From a virus: DNA of 41,805 nucleotides. The translations under genes and the position numbers were made by a program. Under the pieces are notes generated by a model, which was given only the letters and a program-made list of their open reading frames with translations, searched no databases and was not told where the DNA came from. The stretch is from positions 1 through 41,805 of IMG/VR virus record IMGVR_UViG_3300011115_000186; one strand, given 5' to 3'. This document shows, piece after piece, positions 24,953-32,099 of this stretch. Within the stretch, counting starts at the first letter, position 1. Every line of letters starts with the position of its first letter.

Positions 24953-25116
24953 CTCACCCCCCAGAAATAACCCGACAGAAAGCCAATGGCGAACACCAGC
25001 GCCACTACGCCTACGATAGCCAGCCCCGTGCGGATTACGCCAGCTACGGTGTCAGCGTAGTCGTGTTCGAACCCGATGGGGTGAGACTCTTTATTTAGAT
25101 ATTTGTAATCATTCAT
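24949..25116 (-). CDS. small single-span membrane protein (55 aa)
   Basis: I read this short frame directly between overlapping stops. It has an ATG at 25116, a TGA at 24949-24951, ATGA overlaps at both ends and GGAGATGG as ribosome site. The first ~28 residues are polar (MNDYKYLNKESHPIGFEHDY). Residues ~31-50 form one strong membrane helix (LAIVGVVALVFAIGFLSGYF), ending in WGVR. A role at the host membrane, such as a takeover or superinfection factor, is possible. It sits in the early operon, which argues against a holin, but that cannot be excluded. Confidence 0.6.
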   Translation of the reverse strand: MNDYKYLNKESHPIGFEHDYADTVAGVIRTGLAIVGVVALVFAIGFLSGYFWGVR

Positions 25117-25322
25117 ACACCATCTCCTTTGCTTTTAGCGTTTAAATGGTCTGTTGCCCCCGGCCTTACTGGTGTAACCCAGTCGGTCTTGTATATTTGT
25201 TTGTCTTTCAGATGACTAAAGGTGACAGGAGGGGCTTCCCCCTCCAGCTTGTTGCGGGGCTTCCATACCTTATCTGTCAAGTGCATGATCGTCCTGATTC
25301 TCTTAGTTAGTACATCACTCAT
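25113..25322 (-). CDS. small basic hypothetical protein (69 aa)
   Basis: I use the ATG at 25322, which overlaps the upstream stop by ATGA and has AAGG before it, instead of the longer frame reaching 25430. The protein has 69 residues: MSDVLTKRIRTIMHLTDKVW, then PPVTFSHLKDKQIYKTDWV and TPVRPGATDHL. The ending VRPGA is familiar from small phage proteins but no function is known to me. The sequence is basic and probably soluble. Confidence 0.55.
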   Translation of the reverse strand: MSDVLTKRIRTIMHLTDKVWKPRNKLEGEAPPVTFSHLKDKQIYKTDWVTPVRPGATDHLNAKSKGDGV

Positions 25323-25480
25323 AGCTGCACCTTCTTCTGCACCTGCACAGCCAACAACCACTTGTCGCCAAGGAACCGTACTGAGCGCACCCATGCCCTC
25401 ATGTTGTGCCTGTTCGTGTGGGTGGGGCACAGCGGGTTACTGAAATGCTGCCTTACTCTTATCAACATATTTGTTTTCAT
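25319..25480 (-). CDS. small basic phage protein (53 aa)
   Basis: I read this frame directly: ATG at 25480 (after GGAGAAAGC), TGA at 25319-25321, ATGA overlaps at both ends. Its 53 residues include HFSNPLCPTHTNRHNMRAW and RSVRFLGDKWLLAVQVQKK, rich in His, Arg and Trp. The CPTHTNRH stretch could hold metal with another ligand, but only one Cys is present. A pattern of NRHN followed by RSVRFLGDKWLL resembles small phage proteins of unknown role, from memory. Confidence 0.55.
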   Translation of the reverse strand: MKTNMLIRVRQHFSNPLCPTHTNRHNMRAWVRSVRFLGDKWLLAVQVQKKVQL

Positions 25481-25773
25481 ATTGCTTTCTCCAGAATTAC
25501 TTCCTTGAGTGTCCCTACATTGGTCTCATCAATCAGCAGCGCAATGCCGCCCTTATCTTTTATTTCTGCCATGTGTGATAGCTGAAGGCGTGTAGGTTTA
25601 TTTCCATTAGCTTTCACCTCTATACCTATGAACCATCCGTTGTAGCAACATAAGATGTCAGGTGCTCCTGAATTGCCATACCCACTCGTGACGGGCATGG
25701 TGTAGTACGCGCCGATTGCAGCGAGTACCAAGAGTACTTTCCTCTTAACCTTCTTCTCTGGTGTGTCTGCCAT
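25477..25773 (-). CDS. VRR-NUC domain nuclease
   Basis: This 98-residue protein (from the ATG at 25773, GGAG 6 bases before) is a complete small VRR-NUC domain of the PD-(D/E)XK fold. The conserved elements appear in order: a basic helix KVKRKVLLVLAAIG, SGYGNSGAPDIL with D39, WFIGIEVKANGNK with E52 and K54, and Q64. Stand-alone VRR-NUC proteins in phages are thought to cut branched DNA, like Holliday junction resolvases. It overlaps the gene before it by 29 bases and ends in ATGA over the next. A TTG at 25785 would add four residues. Confidence 0.85.
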   Translation of the reverse strand: MADTPEKKVKRKVLLVLAAIGAYYTMPVTSGYGNSGAPDILCCYNGWFIGIEVKANGNKPTRLQLSHMAEIKDKGGIALLIDETNVGTLKEVILEKAI

Positions 25774-26113
25774 GCATCTCTCCAAGGAATGCCTGATCTA
25801 GGATCAGGATGTACAGGTTCTTAGTCACTTGCCAGCCAATGTCATCTAGCTTCTTGTCTTGCACATTGATGTATGCATCTATCGGATTTATCGCCCACTT
25901 CTCCCTGAAGTTAGGAGGGAAAGCATGGATCATAGTCATCGTTGCCTTGATCTTGTCGGGGAGCGTTTCTTCCGAGAAGTTGCGAATTTTATCCTTCCCA
26001 ATGCACAAAGCATAGTTGTATTTTTCAACCATCATGGGCGTTCGATAGCTGCCAGCTATCTTTGCATGGGCAATGGGAACATAGTCTGTACCAAGTTCTC
26101 CGTCCCATTTCAT
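25745..26113 (-). CDS. hypothetical protein (122 aa)
   Basis: This 122-residue protein overlaps the upstream 311-aa gene by ATGA. Its sequence includes GTDYVPIAHAKIAGSYRTP, KYNYALCIGKDKIRNF and INPIDAYINVQDKKLDDIGW. There is no recognisable catalytic motif, signal or membrane segment. The C-terminal WQVTKNLYILILDQAF is hydrophobic but too short and polar-flanked to call a membrane helix. Its coupling to the preceding unknown gene suggests that the products act together. Confidence 0.55.
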   Translation of the reverse strand: MKWDGELGTDYVPIAHAKIAGSYRTPMMVEKYNYALCIGKDKIRNFSEETLPDKIKATMTMIHAFPPNFREKWAINPIDAYINVQDKKLDDIGWQVTKNLYILILDQAFLGEMHGRHTREEG

Positions 26114-27045
26114 GGGGCTACCTTGGGAATAAACACATACATTCCCTTGCCATCTGCTACAGCTACATCAATATCCTCGTGGTATCCCTCATCGTAGGGA
26201 AGTCCAAATTCATTCGTCTTAGTGAACTTTGGTTTACCTTGCATATAGGTGTTGATCATCTTCACATCTACTGCAATGTCTGGGCAGTCTTCCAATTTAT
26301 CATAGCGTTTCAGTCCCTCATGAATCACTAATATCTTATCCTTCAAAGACATATCACCTACAAGATAGTAGCTTACATGAGCATCAGACCATTGACCCAT
26401 TTGACCTATTCCTATCACAACCCTGAACCCGCCATCAGAGAATCTTTTCATGGTTACCCGCTTCTCATCGTACTTAGCAAACCTAACGCTGTATTCCTTG
26501 TAAGCATCAGTAATCATTTGAGTGTGTGTTTGTACAGAATATTTGTCTATGTCCAAATACGATTCTGCCATAGCTAGGATTGCAAGTGATCCAAGTTTAA
26601 TACTCGGTTTGTTGTAATCACTATTTCCAATACTAATAATGTTAGAGGGTATATCGTTCGTAAAGATGTTAGTAACTTTCTCAATGGTAGGACTTTCACC
26701 ATTTCGCTTGATCGCGGTGATTAGATGTTTTATGCTCTTGGAGGTACGGATATGTCTGCTGTTACGCCCTCCTACCGCCCTATCCTTCGCTACAATATCT
26801 TTTGCTTCATAGAAGTATTCATCCTTAGTAGTCTTATCGCCCATCACCCCGCCCTTCTTCACGCCGATAAATCCAGCGGGGATGCCAGTTACTGTAAACA
26901 CACTTAACTTATTATTTTGAATGTTCGATGCCACCCTCGTATTGAAGGTATGGCAGAACTCGTTGGCGAATTTACATAGGTCGTGATTATTGTTCAACAC
27001 GCCCATCACTTCTTCTGTATTCGCGTAGATAGAAATTATGCTCAT
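26110..27045 (-). CDS. hypothetical protein (311 aa) near the MoxR/VWA genes
   Basis: This 311-residue protein has a good ribosome site (CAGGAGAAAGC). I do not recognise its family. Visible features are FTVTGIPAGFIGVKKGG near residue 55, a basic stretch RHIRTSKSIKHLITAIKRNG near 100, GGFRVVIGIGQMGQWSD near 210, and an ending YVFIPKVAP. The composition is mixed alpha/beta with many Lys and Asp and no membrane segment. The gene looks somewhat more AT-rich than its neighbours. It lies two genes downstream of the MoxR/VWA pair, so it could be a client or partner, by position only. Confidence 0.55.
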   Translation of the reverse strand: MSIISIYANTEEVMGVLNNNHDLCKFANEFCHTFNTRVASNIQNNKLSVFTVTGIPAGFIGVKKGGVMGDKTTKDEYFYEAKDIVAKDRAVGGRNSRHIRTSKSIKHLITAIKRNGESPTIEKVTNIFTNDIPSNIISIGNSDYNKPSIKLGSLAILAMAESYLDIDKYSVQTHTQMITDAYKEYSVRFAKYDEKRVTMKRFSDGGFRVVIGIGQMGQWSDAHVSYYLVGDMSLKDKILVIHEGLKRYDKLEDCPDIAVDVKMINTYMQGKPKFTKTNEFGLPYDEGYHEDIDVAVADGKGMYVFIPKVAP

Positions 27046-27057
27046 TGCTTTCTCCTG

Positions 27058-28011
27058 TTAGTTAAAACGAATTACCTTAGACCCATCTGCCATTACTATC
27101 CGGTGTCCCCATGTAGCGGACGGAAACTCCTCCCCTGCCTTCAATTCTTTCTCCTCAAACACATGATCACACCCCATAAGAACAGTCTCGCGCAAGGTAC
27201 AAGGTAAAGAATTATGTAGAGTCTTGAGGAATGATTCGTACTGCTTAGGATTGGTTTGAAAGTGGAGCCACCTTACGCCGTGAATATTATGTATTAGCGC
27301 AAAGTACACAGCGGCATCTACAAACTTATTTTCTTTTACTAGCTGAACAAAACTATCATTACTTAATCGGTATACACCATTGTACTTTTTACTTATGTCT
27401 CTTACGACTTCAACTACCCCCTCGCTAGTCATCGCATTAATCATTGGTTTATATACATTAAGAAAGTCTGTATACAAACTCATCTCCTGATCGGCTTTCT
27501 TACGATTCACCCTCCTCTGAAATACTCTATAGGGAGTTAGTGCCTTACCATCATTCAGGCTTATGCGTAGACCTTCAAACCCCGGATGAATATAGGGGTT
27601 CCTATTTATGAATCCTTTCTTAGTGTAGTTTGCACCATCTATGATTACCCCTTGGTGCTTTGAACTATGACTAACCGCTGCAAATAGCATATTACTAAGC
27701 ATCATTGTTTGTCCGTTATCATTGATGTTGTGAAACTCAATTGAGTTATCACTATGCACAGTAGCAATTGCACAGGACTTCCATCGTTTCATCATGCTCT
27801 CGGTTACCGTGTCTCTACCTGCTGATGCATCATCAGCTTCTTGTCTACCGTGGTAGTAGATAGTCATAGACCCATCTTCCCTATTCACCCGGAAGTGCCG
27901 ACTAGAATACTTTCTATCCCCGAGAGGGTACGCATTTGAGTTCTTGTATGGGCCTCTCGCAATGACCCTCTGCATCGCGCTGTAAGATACTTTTCGTATA
28001 TCGTGGAACAT
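27058..28011 (-). CDS. hypothetical protein (317 aa) next to the VWA gene
   Basis: This 317-residue protein starts 9 bases after the VWA gene with a strong AAGGAG site. No family is recognised. It begins MFHDIRKVSYSAMQRV, has DGSMTIYYHGRQEADD near residue 46, the basic RVFQRRVNRKKAD near 162, and WGHRIVMADGSKVIRF at the end. Tyr, His and Arg are frequent, which would fit a nucleic-acid-binding or virion-like beta protein. It and the next gene look more AT-rich than their neighbours, possibly a separate origin. Its constant closeness to the VWA gene would be worth testing in related phages. Confidence 0.55.
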   Translation of the reverse strand: MFHDIRKVSYSAMQRVIARGPYKNSNAYPLGDRKYSSRHFRVNREDGSMTIYYHGRQEADDASAGRDTVTESMMKRWKSCAIATVHSDNSIEFHNINDNGQTMMLSNMLFAAVSHSSKHQGVIIDGANYTKKGFINRNPYIHPGFEGLRISLNDGKALTPYRVFQRRVNRKKADQEMSLYTDFLNVYKPMINAMTSEGVVEVVRDISKKYNGVYRLSNDSFVQLVKENKFVDAAVYFALIHNIHGVRWLHFQTNPKQYESFLKTLHNSLPCTLRETVLMGCDHVFEEKELKAGEEFPSATWGHRIVMADGSKVIRFN

Positions 28012-28020
28012 AATTACTCC

Positions 28021-29229
28021 TTAGTTAGAGATAAATACTTTCTTGCCAGACGGCGGTTCCCATGTTTTGTTCTGTGTGACCATCCACAGAGTAGGCGCTT
28101 CTATGTCCCACACGATGTCGTTCTCCAGATACCCATCGGTGAACACCACTACGCATTGAGCGTTAATCTTCTTCTCTTTGATGTACTTCGCAACACACCC
28201 AACCCTCGTACCCCCACCACCCTTGGGCTTGAGCATCTTTGCCACGCCAGAGTAATCACCGGAGAACTTCTGCTCACCATGCACCATCGTGTCCCACCAC
28301 AGGATTCTTACCATTTCAGGGGTTACTGAATCGCAGATCGACACAAACTCGGTAGCGAACTCATTCAGTTCCTTCTCCCCGATAGACCCCGATGTATCTA
28401 TGGCTATGACAATCTCACCTACAGTCTCATCCTCTACCGATGGCATATAGATATCATTAGGAATCAGCCTACGGTTGAACCTCCTCCATGTGTACTCATC
28501 CTTGCCCTTGGTCTGTGCCACACACCACTCGCGGAACGCTTCCTTCCAATTAACCTTGGTCTCCAGTATCTCTGTGATATGTCTGGGTATATCCACACCT
28601 AGCCGACCAGCAAGCAACGCCCCTTCGCGCAACGCACGGTCTACTCGGGCATCCATCTCCTTCATCTTGTCTGCGTTCATCTCCTCCCCATCGCCCTCGG
28701 TATCATGCTCATCGAACTGATACCCACCTCCACCACCATCTTGCGGTTCACCCTTGCCTGAATCCTTACCTTTGCCACCACCCCCCTCTTTATCTTCCTT
28801 CAGTAACTTATATACCTCACGCATATTCATGTTGTGATACTTGTGGTCATAGCACCCGCCTTCTGGCAGTTTCACCAAGGCTTTGTCCTTGATGTTCACG
28901 ATGATGTCATTGACCACATAATCAGCCGCCCGATTCGCCAAGTCCTTATCCTCTACGAATAAGTCCCTGTTGTGGATCATGTGGCGCAACGCTATGTGAA
29001 GGTTCTCGTGAAGTACGAGGCCAGTTACCTCTCGGTCATCTTTGCAAACCTCCTCCAAGAACTTACGCCCGTAGCGTTTGTTCACCCCATCCGTGTATGC
29101 AGTAATGTTGTCATCCGTCACATCGCTCATACCCATCATCATCACGCCCGAATACAACGCAGTCTCGGGGTGCTTCATCATCGCAATGTGCGACTTCTTC
29201 AGTCGCTGTTCTTGAGTCAATGCCATCAT
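28021..29229 (-). CDS. VWA-like protein with N-terminal metallopeptidase domain (DUF2201 type)
   Basis: This protein is 402 residues from the ATG at 29229, which overlaps the stop of a 30-aa membrane peptide (ATGA). A TTG at 29238 is the longer alternative. The N-terminal domain has VLHENLHIALRH, an HExxH zinc site (H74-H78). A disordered Gly/Asp/Glu-rich linker runs from ~148-190. The C-terminal VWA-like domain has a MIDAS: AIDTSGSIG (D278, S280, S282), GGGGT (T341) and FTDGY (D365). This order fits proteins with DUF2201_N and DUF2201 domains. Such proteins normally work with a MoxR-type AAA+ ATPase, and one is encoded just upstream. Target and cell location are unknown. Confidence 0.85.
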   Translation of the reverse strand: MMALTQEQRLKKSHIAMMKHPETALYSGVMMMGMSDVTDDNITAYTDGVNKRYGRKFLEEVCKDDREVTGLVLHENLHIALRHMIHNRDLFVEDKDLANRAADYVVNDIIVNIKDKALVKLPEGGCYDHKYHNMNMREVYKLLKEDKEGGGGKGKDSGKGEPQDGGGGGYQFDEHDTEGDGEEMNADKMKEMDARVDRALREGALLAGRLGVDIPRHITEILETKVNWKEAFREWCVAQTKGKDEYTWRRFNRRLIPNDIYMPSVEDETVGEIVIAIDTSGSIGEKELNEFATEFVSICDSVTPEMVRILWWDTMVHGEQKFSGDYSGVAKMLKPKGGGGTRVGCVAKYIKEKKINAQCVVVFTDGYLENDIVWDIEAPTLWMVTQNKTWEPPSGKKVFISN

Positions 29230-29318
29230 GCTCTCCAAAGTAAAAGGTCTATCAACACCACAATCAATGCAGTCATATACACCACAAAGAACGCAATCTT
29301 CTGTTTGTTTATTTTCAT
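29226..29318 (-). CDS. 30-aa membrane peptide between MoxR and VWA genes
   Basis: I read this tiny frame directly. AAGGGGAT precedes the ATG at 29318 by a few bases, and the TGA at 29226-29228 overlaps the VWA start (ATGA). The peptide is polar at both ends (MKINKQK...WRA) with one membrane helix between (IAFFVVYMTALIVVLIDLLL). It fills the only gap between the MoxR and VWA genes, and both the ribosome site and the overlap support translation. It could anchor the MoxR/VWA complex at the membrane, or serve only to couple translation. Confidence 0.5.
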   Translation of the reverse strand: MKINKQKIAFFVVYMTALIVVLIDLLLWRA

Positions 29319-29327
29319 ATCATCCCC

Positions 29328-30398
29328 TTACATGATCTGGAAGTTCTCAGTCGCCCACTTATTGATCTGCTGGTTGTATCGCGCAATGCGTGGCTTAGTC
29401 CGCATGATCATCGTGAAGAAGATCGACTGAACCTCGCTGCTCGGTATGCGGTTAACAAACTCCATGTAAGAGTTCAGGTCATCCTGAATCTCTATCGTGT
29501 CCACAGCTTCGAACATCATCATGATCAGCGCACTTATCTCGTCGGGTACACGGATAGTCTTAGGACTCTTGATGATCTCCTTGAAGGTAATCAGCTTGCC
29601 CTCCAGCGCAATGAACGCTGCCATACTCTTAGCTGCTGCCTCACCGATAGTCCCCGCGAGTGCCGCCATCATGGACTGCTCACCTATAACATCCTTGCTC
29701 TTGACGATGACCGATGACTTCGCTAATGACCTTGGGGACACGAACTGCCTGACCGTGCTTGATGGTTTGAAGATATACGGGTTGTCTGACTGATCAGGAT
29801 CGAGATACGACTTGAACGCCTTCGTAGTCATCGCCGCCCAAGCCCGGATCGGACGCGCAACGCCCTGCTTACTTGCCCACTCGTTCCATTCCTCATGTGT
29901 CGGCTTACGCATCTTGATCTCACAGACACGGTTCGCTGCGTGCGCCATCATCGTGTCACCCACCCCATCGGTTGTGTTGTTAGATGTACCAAAGACGATA
30001 GACCCTTCTGGCAGCGGCACATCACCCACACTACGCTCCAGCATCAACCGTGTGAAGATGATCTGCAATAGCTTGGGTGCTTTCATGAACTCGTCGAGCA
30101 TGATCACCTTCTTCTTGCCATTGCCCAGCTTGAACAATGAGGACACATAGTACTCAAGGGTCTTGGTCGCATGGTGCGGTATGGATGCTGCTATGTCCAT
30201 CATGTCCTTGACCGGGCAATCTACATAGATGAAGTCATACTCATCTGTGCCCATCTCTACCTCAAGCATCTTGAGGATGGATGACTTGCCACACCCCGGC
30301 TCGGAGACAATGATCGGCGTGATCTCGTGACCGATAGCGCGTATGGTTTTAGCGCACTCGTTGATGTTCAGGTTCAAGGTGAAGTTAATCTGTGCCAT
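29328..30398 (-). CDS. MoxR-type AAA+ ATPase
   Basis: This 356-residue AAA+ ATPase has Walker A SEPGCGKSS (32-40), Walker B VIMLDEF (98-104), sensor 1 IVFGTSNNT (134-142) and a likely arginine finger in ANRVCEI (N156, R157). The GEPGxGKS-like P-loop with a MoxR/CbbQ/CobS arrangement and a VWA partner encoded just downstream fit the MoxR class, ATPases that remodel or insert cofactors into partner proteins. The C-terminal ~150 residues are helical and would include the lid and client-binding part. In a phage this pair may remodel host complexes or the phage replisome; the target is unknown. The ribosome site is modest (GAAAG). Confidence 0.85.
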   Translation of the reverse strand: MAQINFTLNLNINECAKTIRAIGHEITPIIVSEPGCGKSSILKMLEVEMGTDEYDFIYVDCPVKDMMDIAASIPHHATKTLEYYVSSLFKLGNGKKKVIMLDEFMKAPKLLQIIFTRLMLERSVGDVPLPEGSIVFGTSNNTTDGVGDTMMAHAANRVCEIKMRKPTHEEWNEWASKQGVARPIRAWAAMTTKAFKSYLDPDQSDNPYIFKPSSTVRQFVSPRSLAKSSVIVKSKDVIGEQSMMAALAGTIGEAAAKSMAAFIALEGKLITFKEIIKSPKTIRVPDEISALIMMMFEAVDTIEIQDDLNSYMEFVNRIPSSEVQSIFFTMIMRTKPRIARYNQQINKWATENFQIM

Positions 30399-30425
30399 GA
30401 TATGCTTTCAGGTTGTAGTGAATTA

Positions 30426-31325
30426 CTAGTTAAATTTCAACGGGGCAAACTTACTCAGCATCTCGTCTATGCCCTCTTTGACGGTTGCTCTTGCGTAGCT
30501 ACTCTCACGCAATTCCTCCACGGTCACCCCGCGCAATGTGTCGGTGATCTCGTCGCACGCAGCATTCAGGGCTGCATTGTTTGTCAGGTTGAACGACTTC
30601 AGCGTAGTACACAACTCCTTCGCTTGCGCGAATGTTGTGTCGTATATCTTCTTGCGCCTTGCCTTGCCATCTTCCCCTGCTACTGTCTCAGTACAGGCTG
30701 CACTCATCCTGCCAGCTATGCTGACCAACTGCTCGGATGCATCTGCCATCACCTGATCAATGATGGATGTGACCTGCCTCTCGTAGTGCTTCTTCAGATC
30801 GTCTGCGACTTCATCAGATATAGAGGAACGAAAGTCCCCGGCCGGTACATCGGTAACGAACAGCTTGATACGAAACTTGCCCCGCACTTCTTCCACTTCA
30901 GGATACTCTGAACGGTTAAACATATCGCCTTGCTTGAACGCCGCATCGCTGATCATCTGTGGATACTCCGTAAGGAACTCCTCCAGCAACTCTTTGAACT
31001 TGATCTCATGCAACCTGTACTCTGACATGAACCTCTCAAAGTTAATCATTGGGAGAAGCCGCATCGACCCACTCCAGTCATAGGTGACACGCTGAAGCCA
31101 GTTATAGACGGTCTGCCGATAATTCAGCAGCGTCTTATGCTTGATACTATTTGCCAACAGATTCTTTGTGAACCTGCCCGAGTCCGCATCTGCATTCTTC
31201 GCTGCGGTCACCTCATTGGAGATGGCGCGGTCTTGCTTGGTTGCGCTCCAGATGTTCATGTCCACGGTGACGATGTGTGCAGATGTTGCAAGGGAGATAA
31301 TGTGCTTGGGGGAATTGAGTTCCAT
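30426..31325 (-). CDS. conserved phage protein of the MoxR/VWA module (DUF3150-like?)
   Basis: This 299-residue, mostly helical protein with an AGGA ribosome site lies directly upstream of the MoxR gene (27-base gap). Segments include NYRQTVYNWLQRVTYDW, FERFMSEYRLHEIKFKELL, and RGKFRIKLFVTDVPAGDFRS followed by long helices. The size, helical content and fixed position before MoxR and VWA genes recall DUF3150 proteins of phages. I am not certain of the family and could not run a profile search. It may be the substrate or adaptor of the MoxR ATPase. Confidence 0.65.
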   Translation of the reverse strand: MELNSPKHIISLATSAHIVTVDMNIWSATKQDRAISNEVTAAKNADADSGRFTKNLLANSIKHKTLLNYRQTVYNWLQRVTYDWSGSMRLLPMINFERFMSEYRLHEIKFKELLEEFLTEYPQMISDAAFKQGDMFNRSEYPEVEEVRGKFRIKLFVTDVPAGDFRSSISDEVADDLKKHYERQVTSIIDQVMADASEQLVSIAGRMSAACTETVAGEDGKARRKKIYDTTFAQAKELCTTLKSFNLTNNAALNAACDEITDTLRGVTVEELRESSYARATVKEGIDEMLSKFAPLKFN

Positions 31326-31348
31326 GATGCTTCCTAATAGTTAATGAT

Positions 31349-31558
31349 TCAGGCCGAGGTGAACTTGGGATTTAATTGCTTGAGTAGACTCCTATCAGAT
31401 ATGTATATGTAATTGCTCTTGTTCATGGGCGCTATCGTGTGCTTGCGCTCACGCGCCACATCTTCCCCGCATGGCAGGCACAGGTTGTACCCTGCATTGG
31501 CTCGTTTGGCAGAGTAGATTTCACCGCACGCATTGCACAGGGGCTTCATGCGCCTCAT
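31349..31558 (-). CDS. small zinc-ribbon protein
   Basis: This 69-residue protein has four Cys in a treble-clef or ribbon arrangement, C8-x2-C11 and C27-x2-C30 (LCNACGEIYSAKRA ... LCLPCGEDVAR), followed by a basic, beta-rich tail ending in LLKQLNPKFTSA. Its start overlaps the upstream stop (ATGA). Similar small zinc proteins are common in phages and probably bind nucleic acid or RNA polymerase; that is inferred from the fold. It is the second gene behind the weak promoter at 31881-31909. Confidence 0.7.
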   Translation of the reverse strand: MRRMKPLCNACGEIYSAKRANAGYNLCLPCGEDVARERKHTIAPMNKSNYIYISDRSLLKQLNPKFTSA

Positions 31559-31821
31559 ACCTCGTCCCGGTTGACGGTCTTGGTTATGACAGAATAGCTA
31601 AGGTTTGTACCATCGTTGGTATTAGCCCTGCGACACAACTCCATGTCGTGAAAGGCTGTACGCTTATCCGCATACGCCCCCAACACCCCACCATCGCACA
31701 TGAGGATGTGAACCTCATTCTTCGGGAGATGCTTGGCTATGACTTCAGCAAAGGCTGAAACACTAAGCATTGTTTGCTCTTGCTCTTGCGCCTCATAGAG
31801 GGCAGACTTGACTTGACCCAT
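31555..31821 (-). CDS. hypothetical protein (88 aa), first gene of the long operon
   Basis: This 88-residue soluble protein with AAGGAG before its ATG contains LSVSAFAEVIAKHLPKNEV, HILMCDGGVLGAYADKRTA and NLSYSVITKTVNRDEV. I do not recognise the family. It leads the long minus-strand operon after a 60-base untranslated region with a hairpin and a 16-bp repeat. Its end overlaps the zinc-ribbon gene (ATGA). Confidence 0.6.
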   Translation of the reverse strand: MGQVKSALYEAQEQEQTMLSVSAFAEVIAKHLPKNEVHILMCDGGVLGAYADKRTAFHDMELCRRANTNDGTNLSYSVITKTVNRDEV

Positions 31822-31834
31822 GACTTACTCCTTG

Positions 31835-31850
31835 AACTGAATTGAACTGA
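31835..31850 (-). repeat. 16-bp leader repeat, copy 1
   Basis: The plus-strand sequence AACTGAATTGAACTGA occurs here and again, identically, at 32183-32198. Both copies lie immediately before a ribosome binding site of a minus-strand gene, so the leaders are duplicated or share a control element. Confidence 0.75.
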
Positions 31851-31875
31851 TTCGGTAGGAAACTCTCCCACCGAA
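31851..31875 (-). promoter_or_regulatory. 5' UTR stem-loop before the 88-aa gene
   Basis: The segment can fold into a hairpin with arms TTCGGT-x-GGA and TCC-x-ACCGAA (one mismatch, 5-base loop). It lies between the promoter and the ribosome site and may stabilise the mRNA or control translation. Confidence 0.45.
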
Positions 31876-31880
31876 CCTCC

Positions 31881-31909
31881 ATTGTACCACAACTTGACGA
31901 ATAAACATA
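31881..31909 (-). promoter_or_regulatory. extended -10 promoter candidate
   Basis: On the minus strand TGGTACAAT gives an extended -10 (TACAAT at 31881-31886); the -35 region (TATGTT) is weak. The same TGGTACA(A/T)T core appears before the plus-strand terminase gene at ~35086, which supports both calls slightly. Confidence 0.4.
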
Positions 31910-31931
31910 GGTGTTTACCCTAACTTTTTTA

Positions 31932-32099
31932 CTAGTGTGCTGTGGTGGCTGCATGAATCTGTACGCAGATCATGTACACGGCATCCTCCGTTGGCTCAAT
32001 ACCCGCCTCGCGTAGTGCATACGCTTCGCATACCGGACACCCCGGCTCGTATTCTGGGCATGGCTCACCCCAGACTTGTTCCATAGTCGGCTTTTTCAT
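31932..32099 (-). CDS. small Cys-containing protein (55 aa)
   Basis: I read this frame directly: ATG at 32099 overlapping the stop of the 24-aa peptide (ATGA), TAG at 31932-31934. It encodes 55 residues with three Cys clustered in EPCPEYEPGCPVCEAYALRE and one more near the end (MICVQIH). The CPxC-type cluster suggests a small metal-binding protein. It is acidic, without membrane helix. It is preceded by a strong promoter at 32268-32295 and a palindrome, and ends 23 bases before the next promoter region. No family is recognised. Confidence 0.5.
   Translation of the reverse strand: MKKPTMEQVWGEPCPEYEPGCPVCEAYALREAGIEPTEDAVYMICVQIHAATTAH

Noticed and set aside
24949-25116. Calling the 55-aa membrane protein a holin
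   Set aside because: It is in the early replication operon, and no endolysin or spanin gene is nearby in this window.
25323-25430. Longer start for the 69-aa gene (105-aa version)
   Set aside because: The extra N-terminus overlaps the 53-aa gene, and the ATG at 25322 has both AAGG and the ATGA overlap used by the whole cluster.
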